This document shows, one piece after another, positions 41,846-50,915 of a stretch of DNA of 64,000 bases. Source of the DNA: Chloroflexota bacterium (GTDB taxonomy: Bacteria; Chloroflexota; Ktedonobacteria; Ktedonobacterales; JADMIN01). Under the pieces are notes generated by a model that did no database searches, had not been told where the DNA came from, and saw nothing but the letters and a program-made list of their open reading frames with translations. The stretch covers positions 124,001 through 188,000 of the forward strand of contig JAJPKE010000037.1 in the NCBI GenBank assembly GCA_021323855.1, in the 5' to 3' direction. Position 1 is the first letter of the stretch, and every line of letters starts with the position of its first letter. A program made the translations under genes and the position numbers.

Positions 41846-43978
41846 TCATCCACATTGAGCGCTGGCCAAACCGAGATGCGCACGCAACGTCTGGAACCAG
41901 AGCGCGTTCATTGCGATAGCTCCGGCGCTGTTTGGGTGCAAGCCGTCCGGTCCCAAATACTCTGTGTGCGCATGGAATAAGGCGTAGAAGTCTGGGCCTG
42001 GGATCAGGTGGTTAGTGGCGGTGATCTGATCTATCACCTGGTTCAATTGCTGGATTTCTGCATCCAGCCCTGGCAGATTGTGATAGGTCGCGTAGGGGAT
42101 ATGCGCAAGTATCGGGATATCGCCGTTTTGAAGGATCGCCGTTACCACCGCTTGCAGATTCGCACGGAATGCTGGCGGTGAGATGTTGTCTAGCGCGTCG
42201 TTGGTTCCCCAGCCCAGCAGCCAATAGTGCATATCGGGCAGCATTGCTTGCCATGCGGCTATGCCCTGCTTTGCTCCCTGCGAAGTTTGCCCACCAAAGC
42301 CGCCGTCAATCATCAGTGGATAGCGTTGCGGCGCGCACTGCCGCATAACATCCGCAAAAGACGGGGAATCATTGGGATAGCGGCTGTACGCGATGCCGGT
42401 AATCGAGTCGCCGGAGAAGAAGAAGCTGTCATCGCCGAGTTTCTGCGCGTCGAACACTTCTAGTTCGTCTATGCGCACATACGGCTGACTGGGTTTTGGC
42501 TGCGCCGCCAGCACGATCATCTTCACCCAGGACATCCCCGTAAACCCAAAACTGTGTTCGCGGGCACGGGCATGGTTGCCACGCACCGAGACGATGGTTT
42601 GCCAGGAGCCGTCGCTGCCGTTGGTGCTGTCGGCGGAGACGGCGATATCGTAGTCCTGTGGCGCCAATCCGGTGATATCGGTATAGTCAAAGGAATAGTC
42701 GCTGTACCAGGCCAGCACCACGCTGTTTGCCCTGGCCGAGAGATGGAGCGCGCACCAACCGGGCAAAGCTGAATCAGCCAACTGCCAGAATCCCCAGTTG
42801 CCGAACTTACCATCGGTCAGCGCGTCTGGTTCATCCGGGCCGCTATCGTTGCTGGAACATATTGCCTGTGCGCCAGCCGAGAGCAACGCCGACGTGGCGG
42901 GATTGGAAGACAGGGCAGTTGCCGTTGCTGATGCGTCTGTGGTAGCGGGATTATATTGTTTGATGAGCGCTGCCAGCGCATAATATTGCGGTTTGGCCTG
43001 GTCATTGTCCACGTTGAACATGTCGAGCCGGCCATAGCCCGAAAAGCTCGCAGCATCAAACTGGCAGGCGAACGCCACGCCGCCAGCAATCATAGACTTG
43101 ATAGCCGCAGTGCTAAACTTGGTCATGAAGCTGGCATTGTCGCCATAGGCTGGCGGAGGATTGCCTGGATCATAGTTCCATTCGGTGATGCCGACGGGTA
43201 GCTCTTTTCCCAGGATTTGCTTGACCAGTTCGCGCACCCCTAGCGCCACCGATTGATACGACGTGGCTTTGCCGAGGCAGGAAGATTCGCTGTCATGATA
43301 ACAGGGATACCAGTGAAAACTGATAGCGTCCGGGAGAATGCCGGATGCCTTGACTCCGTTTAGATATTGCTGGAGATAGGTATTGTTATTGGCTCCCTGA
43401 TTGTTCGAGAGAACTGGGCCAATGAAGCGCGCTGAGGGATTGATATGCCGCAGGGCCGGAATCGTCGTGTTCCAGGCGGCAATATACGCATCCGCTGAGA
43501 TGCCTGTAAAATCAGGTTCATTGCCGAATTCATAGAGCAGGCAGCGATTGCCGAGATAGGAGACGACATGTTTGTTGAAGCTGATATCCTTGATATTGGT
43601 CAACACCGCCAGGCAGTGCGCGCCGATATGCTCGATGGTGGTGATGCGCTGCTCGATAATCTCATCGCTGGCTTTATCGGGGATGAAGGTGCGGACCAGG
43701 GTAAAACCAGCATCGTGCAGTGATTGCTGAATTGCTTGCTGATTTTCCAGATTGCGCGCCGACCATTCATACGTGTCGTTGGTGCCGAAGAGCAGCGATG
43801 ATGCCCCATGATTCCAGAGCATCGCGCCCGGCAGCGTGCTGAGTGGTGGGGTAGCTGCCACTTGAGGCAGTGGCTTGGGACCCCAGGCGAACCAGCCTGC
43901 GACAGTAGCCAGCAGTAAGACGGCGACTGCTGACCCCATAACCCAACGTTGTTGGATAAACGCTCGCATGCGGTTCAT
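41846..43978 (-). CDS. Secreted fusion: glycoside hydrolase, discoidin-like domain, SGNH hydrolase
   Basis: This 710-residue protein starts at the ATG at 43978 with GGAGG upstream. A signal anchor spans about 12-32. Residues 45-345 form a TIM-barrel glycosidase of clan A type with acid/base Glu154 (YEFGNEPDF) and nucleophile Glu266 (GITEWNYD). Residues 370-512 resemble an F5/8 discoidin carbohydrate-binding domain (ALTDGKFGNWGFW, VRIDELEVFD). Residues 515-705 are an SGNH/GDSL hydrolase with Ser525 (SGDSIT), Gly563 (GGFGGQTS), Asn593 (GWGTND) and Asp678/His681 (PDGLHPN), a complete set. It may cleave and deacylate the cell's own glycan. The GH family number is uncertain. It is the last gene of the DegT-led operon. 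Confidence 0.83.
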   Translation of the reverse strand: MNRMRAFIQQRWVMGSAVAVLLLATVAGWFAWGPKPLPQVAATPPLSTLPGAMLWNHGASSLLFGTNDTYEWSARNLENQQAIQQSLHDAGFTLVRTFIPDKASDEIIEQRITTIEHIGAHCLAVLTNIKDISFNKHVVSYLGNRCLLYEFGNEPDFTGISADAYIAAWNTTIPALRHINPSARFIGPVLSNNQGANNNTYLQQYLNGVKASGILPDAISFHWYPCYHDSESSCLGKATSYQSVALGVRELVKQILGKELPVGITEWNYDPGNPPPAYGDNASFMTKFSTAAIKSMIAGGVAFACQFDAASFSGYGRLDMFNVDNDQAKPQYYALAALIKQYNPATTDASATATALSSNPATSALLSAGAQAICSSNDSGPDEPDALTDGKFGNWGFWQLADSALPGWCALHLSARANSVVLAWYSDYSFDYTDITGLAPQDYDIAVSADSTNGSDGSWQTIVSVRGNHARAREHSFGFTGMSWVKMIVLAAQPKPSQPYVRIDELEVFDAQKLGDDSFFFSGDSITGIAYSRYPNDSPSFADVMRQCAPQRYPLMIDGGFGGQTSQGAKQGIAAWQAMLPDMHYWLLGWGTNDALDNISPPAFRANLQAVVTAILQNGDIPILAHIPYATYHNLPGLDAEIQQLNQVIDQITATNHLIPGPDFYALFHAHTEYLGPDGLHPNSAGAIAMNALWFQTLRAHLGLASAQCG

Positions 43979-43991
43979 GCGGTCCACCTCC

Positions 43992-45035
43992 TCAGCCGAG
44001 GTGTTTGTAGAGCATGCCACCAAGCACCGAGGCAACTGGCAATGGCAGCCGTTTCCAGCAGGCCGTCATGATTTGATACGTGCGGCTGTTCTCCGAGGTG
44101 GAGGCGAGGCCGGCCACATGCGGTGAGTAATAGTAAATCAATGGCTCAGCGGTGGCTCCCCACTTGCGCTTGAATTCCATCAGGCCGTGGTTGTCGCGGG
44201 CCGTGCGCCCCATATCAAAGAACTGGTAGCCGTGGTTCGCAGCCCAGGTGATTGATTCCCACATCAACAGGTTGTTTGGCGCCAGATGCAGGAAGCGTTC
44301 TTCAGACGCGCCATACGCATAGCGAACGGTATCGCCATAGGCGAACAGCACCATGCCCGCAATCGGTACACCCTCGTGTTCAGCGAATAGCACTTGCAGT
44401 GTGCCATCTGCGGCGAAGCGGTCCCAGAGTTCCAAGAAAAATGCGCGTGGTTGCGCTGGCATGCCGTGCTTGCCGGTGCGGGTGCCTACGTGCAGCCGGT
44501 GATAGAGCGCCATATCCGCGCGTTCGCGGGCAAAGCGAATCGTCACACCCATCTTGCGCGATTTGCGAACCTGTCGCTGGACAGGCTTCTCCACTGCTGA
44601 CCAGACGGCATCTTCCCCGGCGTCCAGCGGCAACCGCCAGCGAACATAGAGATCGTTGGCAACGAAATCAGGACGCTGCGCCAGCATCTCAGAGACGCCG
44701 GTGCGTAGCTCTACATAGCGCGCGCGATGCCTGCGCCCCAATGCGAGCGCTTGATCCAGCAGGTCGTCCGCCGCTGTCGCATCGGTGGCGAACAACGGGC
44801 AGGCATCAGAGAATGGCAGCGACACCACCCGCCTGCCAGTGAGCGGGCTGTTCAGCGCGCATACGGGCAGATATCCACGAAGGGCGCCGCCTGCGCCGCG
44901 CACTTCCAGTTGTGTCACCTGGAAGCCGTAGACCGTCTCAATGAGGCCAAGCCAGCGTTCATCGGTGAAGAAGGTATCGCTGCCGCTGATTTCAGCCAGT
45001 GCCTCTTGACGGCATTCCTGAATTTGGACTTCCAC
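43992..45035 (-). CDS. FemAB/GNAT-like aminoacyl- or acyltransferase
   Basis: This 347-residue protein starts at a GTG with AGGAGG upstream. It has tandem GNAT-like folds typical of the FemAB family: GYLPVCALNSPLTGRRVVSLPF near residue 55, RRWLP-like region followed by QRQVRKSRKMGVTIRF, and a second domain with YAYGASEERFLHLAPNNLLM and FFDMGRTARDNHGLMEFKRKWGA. This form occurs in exopolysaccharide and exosortase loci rather than in cell-wall bridge formation. It probably transfers an acyl or aminoacyl group to a sugar made by the neighbouring aminotransferase and oxidoreductase. Substrate unknown. Confidence 0.8.
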   Translation of the reverse strand: MEVQIQECRQEALAEISGSDTFFTDERWLGLIETVYGFQVTQLEVRGAGGALRGYLPVCALNSPLTGRRVVSLPFSDACPLFATDATAADDLLDQALALGRRHRARYVELRTGVSEMLAQRPDFVANDLYVRWRLPLDAGEDAVWSAVEKPVQRQVRKSRKMGVTIRFARERADMALYHRLHVGTRTGKHGMPAQPRAFFLELWDRFAADGTLQVLFAEHEGVPIAGMVLFAYGDTVRYAYGASEERFLHLAPNNLLMWESITWAANHGYQFFDMGRTARDNHGLMEFKRKWGATAEPLIYYYSPHVAGLASTSENSRTYQIMTACWKRLPLPVASVLGGMLYKHLG

Positions 45036-45080
45036 AGTAACCTCCTGGGGGATTGCATCAGTTGCGTGATTGTTGTGCGT

Positions 45081-46115
45081 TTACGCCATCTCCCGCACAC
45101 GCAGCAATTCCTGCTCCCGCATACGCAGTGATTCCTGCTCCCGCATACGCAGTGATTCCTGGGCAGCCGTGAGAATCTTGACGACTTCCAAGCCAGCTTG
45201 TCCATTGGCACGGGGCTGCTCACCAGAGCGGATGGCGTGGGCGAAATCTTCACATTCCAGCCGTAACGGTTCCATCCACTCGATGTGTGGAATGGTGATG
45301 GCGCCGTGGCGATACGAAACGATAGGATCAACGCCGATATCAGCGCCTTTGTTGAAAATCTTCAGCATTTCAGCCGGATTGGTGTCATCATAGATGGCCA
45401 TGCGCTTATCGCCAATCACTGTCACCTGGCGTACTTTGGTTGGATGGAGCCAACTGACATGAATATGCGCAGTGGCGCCCGTGTCATACTCCAGGTCTAG
45501 ATGGGCGACATCGTAAATAGTGGGGTGCAAATGGGCATGGGCATGCGCCTGAACGCGCGTTGGCGACTGGCCGAGCAACGTCAGTAAGATGGAGGCGTCA
45601 TGTGGCGCCAAATCCCAGATCACATCAATATCGCTGCGGAAAAGGCCAAGATTGAGTCGCTCGATCTCAACGCAATAAATGTTGCCCAGTTCGCCATCTT
45701 CGATAAGCTGGCGTAGTTCGGCAATGGCAGGGCTGTATTGGAAGGTGTGGCCAACCATCAAAATGCGTTGCTGGCGTTCGGCAAGCTCGATGAGTTCCTC
45801 TGCCTGGGCGACATTCGCTGTGAGCGGCTTTTCTACCAGCAGGTGCTTCCCGTGGGCAAGCGCCTTCCGGGCCAACTCAAAGTGCGTAGCGACTGGCGTT
45901 GCAATCACTACTGCGTCCACAGGCGAGTTGAGGACATCCTCAATCTGGGAAGTGGTTTTGATCCAGGGTCGCTCCGCCTTCACTTTTGCCAGGCTTAGCG
46001 GATTCAGATCCGCCACAATCTCTAGCGAAGCCTGTGGCAGTGATTCGAGGTTACGCGCCAGCTTGGGACCCCAGTAGCCCCAGCCGATCAGCCCGAAGCG
46101 CAATTGTTGCATCAT
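45081..46115 (-). CDS. Gfo/Idh/MocA-family sugar oxidoreductase
   Basis: This 344-residue NAD(P)-dependent enzyme has an N-terminal Rossmann motif LIGWGYWGPKLARNL, the conserved EKPLT (about residue 95) with the catalytic lysine, and the substrate-side DLAPHDASIL (about 168). Such enzymes oxidise nucleotide sugars at C3 (WbpB-like) to give the keto sugar that DegT aminotransferases use. The DegT gene is directly upstream. The final 27 residues are three copies of an 8-residue unit (ESLRMREQ-like), produced by a 24-bp tandem repeat, and are not part of the fold. Confidence 0.87.
   Translation of the reverse strand: MMQQLRFGLIGWGYWGPKLARNLESLPQASLEIVADLNPLSLAKVKAERPWIKTTSQIEDVLNSPVDAVVIATPVATHFELARKALAHGKHLLVEKPLTANVAQAEELIELAERQQRILMVGHTFQYSPAIAELRQLIEDGELGNIYCVEIERLNLGLFRSDIDVIWDLAPHDASILLTLLGQSPTRVQAHAHAHLHPTIYDVAHLDLEYDTGATAHIHVSWLHPTKVRQVTVIGDKRMAIYDDTNPAEMLKIFNKGADIGVDPIVSYRHGAITIPHIEWMEPLRLECEDFAHAIRSGEQPRANGQAGLEVVKILTAAQESLRMREQESLRMREQELLRVREMA
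45090..45161 (-). repeat. 24-bp tandem repeat, three copies, at the 3' end of the oxidoreductase gene
   Basis: Units at 45090-45113, 45114-45137 and 45138-45161 have the same 24-base pattern; the second and third are identical and the first differs by three bases. Each adds eight residues (E-S-L-R-M-R-E-Q), keeping the frame. The stop lies just after the last unit. Confidence 0.9.
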
Positions 46116-46169
46116 AGTGTACCGCTCTCACTTCATTGGATAGCATATGGCCATTTATCTGGCCGGCTT

Positions 46170-46213
46170 CCCGCATACCCTGCATAGGCGCAGGATTGTT
46201 GCGCGCATGCGGG
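46170..46213. promoter_or_regulatory. Hairpin between aminotransferase and oxidoreductase genes
   Basis: CCCGCAT (46170-46176) pairs with ATGCGGG (46207-46213), with an inner CTGC/GCAG stem. It lies in the 106-base spacer, directly after the aminotransferase stop in the direction of transcription. No U-run follows, so it may tune relative expression rather than terminate. Confidence 0.4.
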
Positions 46214-46221
46214 CACCTGTT

Positions 46222-47340
46222 CTACCCGCGTGTGCCTGCTGGTATCAAGGCTCCAGCCAGGGCGTCACATACTTGGTGGATTTGCTCTTCTGTCAATTCC
46301 GCATACATTGGTAACGAGAGGATGTGTTCTGCGGCCTCTTCGGTCACCGGAAGTGAACCCTGCTTATAGCCATATTGCGCGCATGCGGGTTGCAGATGCA
46401 GCGGAATAGGATAATGCACGCCGGTGAGAATGCCGCGCTCTGCCAGTGATTCGCGCACTCGCTCACGATCCGGCACCTGAACGACATAGACGTAATAGAC
46501 ATGCGTGGCCCAGGGCTGCGCCTCCGGCACGGCAGTCACCACGCCACGCAATCGCTCTGAATATCGCTGCGCGTGCGCTTGCCGTTTGGCGTTCCATTGG
46601 TCCAGATAGGGGAGTTTGACGCGGAGAATCGCCGCCTGAATTTCATCCATGCGGGCATTGACACCCATCACCTCATGCTCATAGCGATGGCGTGAGCCAT
46701 GATCGCGCAGCATACGCATGCGTTCGGCCAGGTCCGCGTCATTCGTCACACAGACGCCAGCTTCGCCATAGGCGCCCAATGTCTTGCTACAATACAGGCT
46801 GAAACAGCCGATATCACCCATGCTCCCGACCGGACGCCCCTCATAGGTGGCGCCATGCGCTTGTGAAGCGTCTTCGATGACGCGCAATCCATGCGTGCGG
46901 GCGATTTCCAGAATGGGGGTCATCTCCGCTGGATGTCCAAAGAGGTGAACCGGCAGGATCGCCCGCGTCTGTGGAGTGATGGCTTGCTCGATGTCATGCC
47001 AGTTCATTGTATAGGTGTCGGGGTCTACATCTATAAAGACCGGCGTCGCGCCTACCATGCTGATGGCTTCGACTGTGGCGATAAAGGTGTTGGCGACGGT
47101 AATGACTTCATCACCAGGGCCGATCTGGCAGGCGCGCAATGCCAGCGCCAGCGCATCGGTGCCGTTGGAGACGCTGATGCCGTAGCCGCTCTGGCAATAC
47201 GCCGCAAATTCTTGCTCGAACGCTTGCTGTTCAGGGCCAAGATATAGGGACATTCCTTCGAGGACCCGCTCAATCGCTGGCAGCACCTCGTGCTTGATAG
47301 TCTGATATTGCGCCTTCAGATCAACCAACGGTATCGTCAT
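46222..47340 (-). CDS. DegT/DnrJ/EryC1/StrS-family sugar aminotransferase
   Basis: This 372-residue PLP enzyme starts at the ATG at 47340, where GAGG has better spacing than for the ATG nine bases upstream. Signature segments are VSNGTDALALALRA, VFIDVDPDTYTMNW, IEDASQAHGATYEG and SLYCSKTLGAYGEAG with the PLP lysine, then HGSRHRYEHEVMGVNARMDEIQAA. The form is that of WbpE-like enzymes that aminate 3-keto sugars. It leads the minus-strand operon with the Gfo/Idh oxidoreductase, the FemAB-like protein and the secreted glycosidase. Confidence 0.9.
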   Translation of the reverse strand: MTIPLVDLKAQYQTIKHEVLPAIERVLEGMSLYLGPEQQAFEQEFAAYCQSGYGISVSNGTDALALALRACQIGPGDEVITVANTFIATVEAISMVGATPVFIDVDPDTYTMNWHDIEQAITPQTRAILPVHLFGHPAEMTPILEIARTHGLRVIEDASQAHGATYEGRPVGSMGDIGCFSLYCSKTLGAYGEAGVCVTNDADLAERMRMLRDHGSRHRYEHEVMGVNARMDEIQAAILRVKLPYLDQWNAKRQAHAQRYSERLRGVVTAVPEAQPWATHVYYVYVVQVPDRERVRESLAERGILTGVHYPIPLHLQPACAQYGYKQGSLPVTEEAAEHILSLPMYAELTEEQIHQVCDALAGALIPAGTRG

Positions 47341-47776
47341 GTGTCGCATTCCTCATGTTTGTACTGGGCGCCTGATTGTGGCGCCAATTCTCGCAACGTA
47401 TCGGATAAGACGCTGGGGCATCGGTTGTAGTGATTTGATGGTCCCTTCATATCCGCGCTTCACTATTATAAAAGGTTACGACAACTCATTCGATATGCCG
47501 GTGATTGCAGTCGTGTAATTATGGTTACTCTCACAAATCGTTCGTGCAGGAACGCTCACCGCTCAGTAGGAACTCGCATGTATCCTGCGATGCCAGTTAG
47601 CGCCTGGTGTTATGCCTTCTACTGTTGCCTTCCAGGTAGCACACATTTCGCTACCGCATCTGCACTGTTTTCGTACGCCCATCAGAGACACTAAGGCCAT
47701 AGAGACAATCCCTCGCGCTTGAACCGAGGGGAAGCAAGAGCAGCAGCAGCAACAGTCTAGTCGTGTGGGGGAAACT
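47341..47776. promoter_or_regulatory. Divergent promoter region between aminotransferase operon and sugar transferase
   Basis: This 436-base spacer is the AT-richest part nearby and has no supported gene. On the minus strand a perfect TATAAT (47470-47465) lies about 125 bases before the aminotransferase start, with no good -35. A GTGGGGGAAA ribosome site precedes the sugar transferase ATG at 47777, and just before it is an AGC/AAC trinucleotide run (about 47736-47753). Confidence 0.4.
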
Positions 47777-48448
47777 ATGGCCGCGCAACAGGTAATCATT
47801 CGTGAAGAACTTACCTTTGGAGAAGACTATCTACGCATAAAACGGTTACTGGATATCGTGCTGACGTCGTTGGCGCTCATTCCCTTTGGCATCGTGATGC
47901 TCATTACCGCCGTTGCCATCTGGATTGATTCGCCTGGACCGATCATCTTTCGCCAAAAGCGGGTGGGCGCTAATGGCGAAGAGTTCACGCTCTACAAATT
48001 CCGCTCGATGTATCATAATGTCGCCACCAGCGCCCACGAATCGGCTACCGCCCGTTTCATTCAGGGTGGTGTCCTCAATGCTGATGCCAGTATGCCCTAT
48101 AAACTCGGCAATGACACGCGCATTACACGGGTGGGAAAATTCATCCGCAAGACGAGCATAGATGAGTTGCCACAGCTTTGGAATGTCCTCAAAGGGGATA
48201 TGTCTATCGTCGGCCCCCGTCCGCCGATGCAGTATGAGGTCGCGCTCTATAGCCCTCACGACCTGCTGCGCCTGGCAGGCAAACCTGGATTGACTGGCAC
48301 CTGGCAGGTGTATGGTCGTGGTCGTGTGACGTTTCAGGAAATGGTGGAGCAGGATATCGCTTACCTGGAAACGCAATCGCTGCTCTACGACCTCAAACTG
48401 ATGGTGCTGACCGTTCCCGTGATGATTACTGGGCGAGGCGGCGCGTAA
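47777..48448 (+). CDS. Priming sugar transferase (polyprenyl-phosphate sugar-1-phosphate transferase)
   Basis: This is a 223-residue bacterial sugar transferase of the short PglC/RfbP-C-terminal type. One membrane-entering hydrophobic segment (about 26-50, [20 protein letters not shown]) is followed by the core: [44 protein letters not shown] and MSIVGPRPP, then [12 protein letters not shown]. It transfers the first sugar phosphate from a nucleotide sugar to the lipid carrier, starting glycan assembly. The larger WcaJ-type N-terminal membrane domain is absent. It may serve the 19-34 kb locus or the heptose locus. Confidence 0.9.
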   Translation: MAAQQVIIREELTFGEDYLRIKRLLDIVLTSLALIPFGIVMLITAVAIWIDSPGPIIFRQKRVGANGEEFTLYKFRSMYHNVATSAHESATARFIQGGVLNADASMPYKLGNDTRITRVGKFIRKTSIDELPQLWNVLKGDMSIVGPRPPMQYEVALYSPHDLLRLAGKPGLTGTWQVYGRGRVTFQEMVEQDIAYLETQSLLYDLKLMVLTVPVMITGRGGA

Positions 48449-48608
48449 ACTTCTAGACTGATGCAAATCTGGCACTTTTCTCGCTACACCTCTTTGTATT
48501 GCGGGCACGCGCATGGTGAATAGTGGTGAATCCGATTCGCTCACTCACTATGACATAATGGCATGCCAGCGTGCAGTAGTGGAAACGCTAAGGAATACAG
48601 GTTTGCTC

Positions 48609-49190
48609 ATGGACACACAGGAAGTACGTCAGCGCTTGCAGCAACTCATCGAGCGCAATGATCCCCTGGTGAAGGGACACCCGTTACATGCGATGCTGAC
48701 CGATTTGCCGGTGGGCATGCTGGTTGCCAGCGAGACCTTCGATATGCTGGATATGTTCACTCACCGTCCTGGCTGGTCGTTCGCCGCTGATGCTACCACC
48801 GGGCTGGCTGCGCTCAGTGGCGGCATAGCGGCGGCGCTTGGCCTGTGGGATTATCAGGCGGTGCCACAGGATCACCCCGCCCGGCGCGTTGGCGCGTGGC
48901 ATGGGTGGAGCAATGGCGGGGTCCTGGCGTTGGTGTTACTCAGCGTAGGTTGCCGGCGCACATCGCACCGGACGGCTGGCAGGGTTCTCTCACTGGCGGC
49001 GCTCGGATTGCTAGGTGTTTCCGGCTGGTTGGGTGGTGAACTGGTCTTTCGCTTAGGATGGCGTGTGCAACCTGCGGAGCAAGAAGAACAACTCGAAGTG
49101 GCATTACGCCAACGTGGGGAAACATCGCTTGTGGAGCAGGCCAGAGCCACCGTGAGCGAGTACGAGCAGACCCACACGCTCCTACCATAG
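48609..49190 (+). CDS. DUF2231 family membrane protein
   Basis: This is a protein of about 193 residues from the ATG at 48609 (MDTQEVRQRLQQLIERND); an in-frame ATG at 48513 would add 32 residues without a ribosome site. The family pattern GHPLHAMLTDLPVGMLVAS opens the first helix, followed by GLAALSGGIAAALGLWDY and AWHGWSNGGVLALVLLSVG, then GVSGWLGGELVFRLG. That gives four transmembrane segments with conserved His residues that may bind heme or metal. The hydrophilic tail is about 35 residues. The function of DUF2231 is not established. Confidence 0.78.
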   Translation: MDTQEVRQRLQQLIERNDPLVKGHPLHAMLTDLPVGMLVASETFDMLDMFTHRPGWSFAADATTGLAALSGGIAAALGLWDYQAVPQDHPARRVGAWHGWSNGGVLALVLLSVGCRRTSHRTAGRVLSLAALGLLGVSGWLGGELVFRLGWRVQPAEQEEQLEVALRQRGETSLVEQARATVSEYEQTHTLLP

Positions 49191-49277
49191 CTCTTCGCTT
49201 ATAGCCCTTAAGCCCTTAGCTCCAACGCTCCCAGAAGTCCTCCGAAAGCCAGAAGTAGATCAAGGAAATACATAGTC

Positions 49278-50915
49278 ATGCCCAAAGAGGATGCCAGTGC
49301 CAAGAAGGATACAAAAGATACACCAGATACGACAAATGAGCACGGAGATTCGCAGCATTCGCCTGATAGCGTAGAGCCGGGGATGGCCGTCGAGTCGCAC
49401 GGTGAGAACTCGATAGGCGCGAAGGATATCAGTAAACCACGAGTCGAGCAGGTTATCCGAGACGAACAGGGACATACGCAGCAGGTAGAAGTTGAAAAGG
49501 GCATCGTGTTCCGCAAAACATTCACGGTGCCAGCAGATCATGTCACAGCGGTTGATAAAAAGACTGCATCCGGGACATCACAAGAGCGCGCGGACCGGAG
49601 CGAAGTATATATTAACGGAGATCAATCAAGCGAATCAAGCGAATCAAGCGAATCAGGCGAATCAGATCAACAGCAACCCTCCACTCCTGCTCGTAAGCGA
49701 TCTCCACTGCGCCAGGTTGGGCCAGGATTACTTGCTGGCATGTCTGGTAATGATGCCACTGCGGTCACGGCGTATGCAATAACTGGCGCGACGGTGGGAT
49801 ACGGACAACTGTGGCTGATGTTGCTTTCCACGCCGCTCTATCAGTCGGTCATTTATGCTTGCGGCAAAATCGGTCGCATCACACAGCAGAATTTTCTCGG
49901 CGTGTTACAGCGCCAGTATGGACGCAAACTCTCCATACCAGTGGCGCTCTTATTGTTGGTAGGTAACGTCATCCTGATTACGGGCGACCTCATTGCGGTG
50001 GGCAGCGGCCTCGAACTCATTACCGGCATTTCCTGGGTATGGTTTGTCATACCTGTTGCCATAGTTCTCTGGTATGTCATTGTTTTCCGGAGTTTCGAGA
50101 AGATTAAACGTATCTTTCTGATGATGAGTCTAGCGTTCATCGCCTACATTATCACGGGGTTCTTTTCTCATGCCGACTGGGGAAGCGTGCTTCGGGGGAC
50201 GTTCATACCGCAACTCAGTTTTAGTTTTGGTGATATCAGCAGCGCCGTCGCCCTACTGGGCGCCACACTCTCGCCATATACGATGATCTGGCAGGCACAA
50301 AGCGAGGTTGAGCAGCGGCGGCCTGGGACACTAAAGCATCAGGTAAACCTCGCTGCAATTGACATTGCCAGCGGCACCATCGGGGGGAACTTCGTCGCCT
50401 ATTTCATTATTCTGACCACCTCCGCCACTCTCTTTACGCATCATCAGCAGATCACCACTGCTGCCAGCGCAGCGCGTGCGCTGGAGCCGCTGCTCGGCCC
50501 TGCGGCAAAGTATCTCTTTGCCATTGGTCTCATTGGCGCTGGGACGGTCGCTATTCCTGTGCTGCTGGCAAGTACGTCTTATGCGCTCTCCGGTACACTT
50601 GGTTGGTCAGCGAGCCTGTGGAAGAAGCCGTGGCAGAATGAGGGGTTTTACCTCATCATCACTGCCGCGCTGGTGATGGCGGTCATCCTGGCGCTGCTCA
50701 GATTCAACCCGATTCAATTCATCTTTCTCTCGAACGTGTTGCAGGGGATTGTTGCCCCGGTGCTGCTTGTTGTTATTCTTCTCACCGCGCGCAGTCGCCG
50801 GATTATGCGTGAACACCGCATTGGTCTGCTGACAAGCTTCTGGCTCGCTCTCGCCGTGGTGATAACCGTGGTAGCAGTCGCGCTCCTCTTCTTTGGAATG
50901 GTACGCGGGCAATAG
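49278..50915 (+). CDS. NRAMP-like metal transporter with long disordered N-terminus and unusual metal site
   Basis: This 545-residue protein has about 145 N-terminal residues that are polar and repetitive, followed by about 11 transmembrane segments of the NRAMP fold from GPGLLAGM onward. In helix 1 the usual DPGN becomes DATA (SGNDATAVT), keeping only the Asp; in helix 6 the usual MPH is SPY (GATLSPYTMIW). So the substrate may differ from the Mn/Fe of classical NRAMPs, for example Mg or another cation, or the family is a divergent NRAMP-like group. The N-terminus includes three GATAC-type 9-bp repeats (49308-49334) and four GCGAATCA-type repeats (49630-49665). Start is the ATG after a weak AAGGAA site. 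Confidence 0.82.
   Translation: MPKEDASAKKDTKDTPDTTNEHGDSQHSPDSVEPGMAVESHGENSIGAKDISKPRVEQVIRDEQGHTQQVEVEKGIVFRKTFTVPADHVTAVDKKTASGTSQERADRSEVYINGDQSSESSESSESGESDQQQPSTPARKRSPLRQVGPGLLAGMSGNDATAVTAYAITGATVGYGQLWLMLLSTPLYQSVIYACGKIGRITQQNFLGVLQRQYGRKLSIPVALLLLVGNVILITGDLIAVGSGLELITGISWVWFVIPVAIVLWYVIVFRSFEKIKRIFLMMSLAFIAYIITGFFSHADWGSVLRGTFIPQLSFSFGDISSAVALLGATLSPYTMIWQAQSEVEQRRPGTLKHQVNLAAIDIASGTIGGNFVAYFIILTTSATLFTHHQQITTAASAARALEPLLGPAAKYLFAIGLIGAGTVAIPVLLASTSYALSGTLGWSASLWKKPWQNEGFYLIITAALVMAVILALLRFNPIQFIFLSNVLQGIVAPVLLVVILLTARSRRIMREHRIGLLTSFWLALAVVITVVAVALLFFGMVRGQ
49630..49665 (+). repeat. 9-bp tandem repeat in the NRAMP-like gene
   Basis: Four units of GCGAATCA(A/G) at 49630-49638, 49639-49647, 49648-49656 and 49657-49665 encode a Ser-Glu-rich stretch (SESSESSESGES). 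The same unit occurs at 60450-60494 in an SDR gene, read in another frame. Confidence 0.9.
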
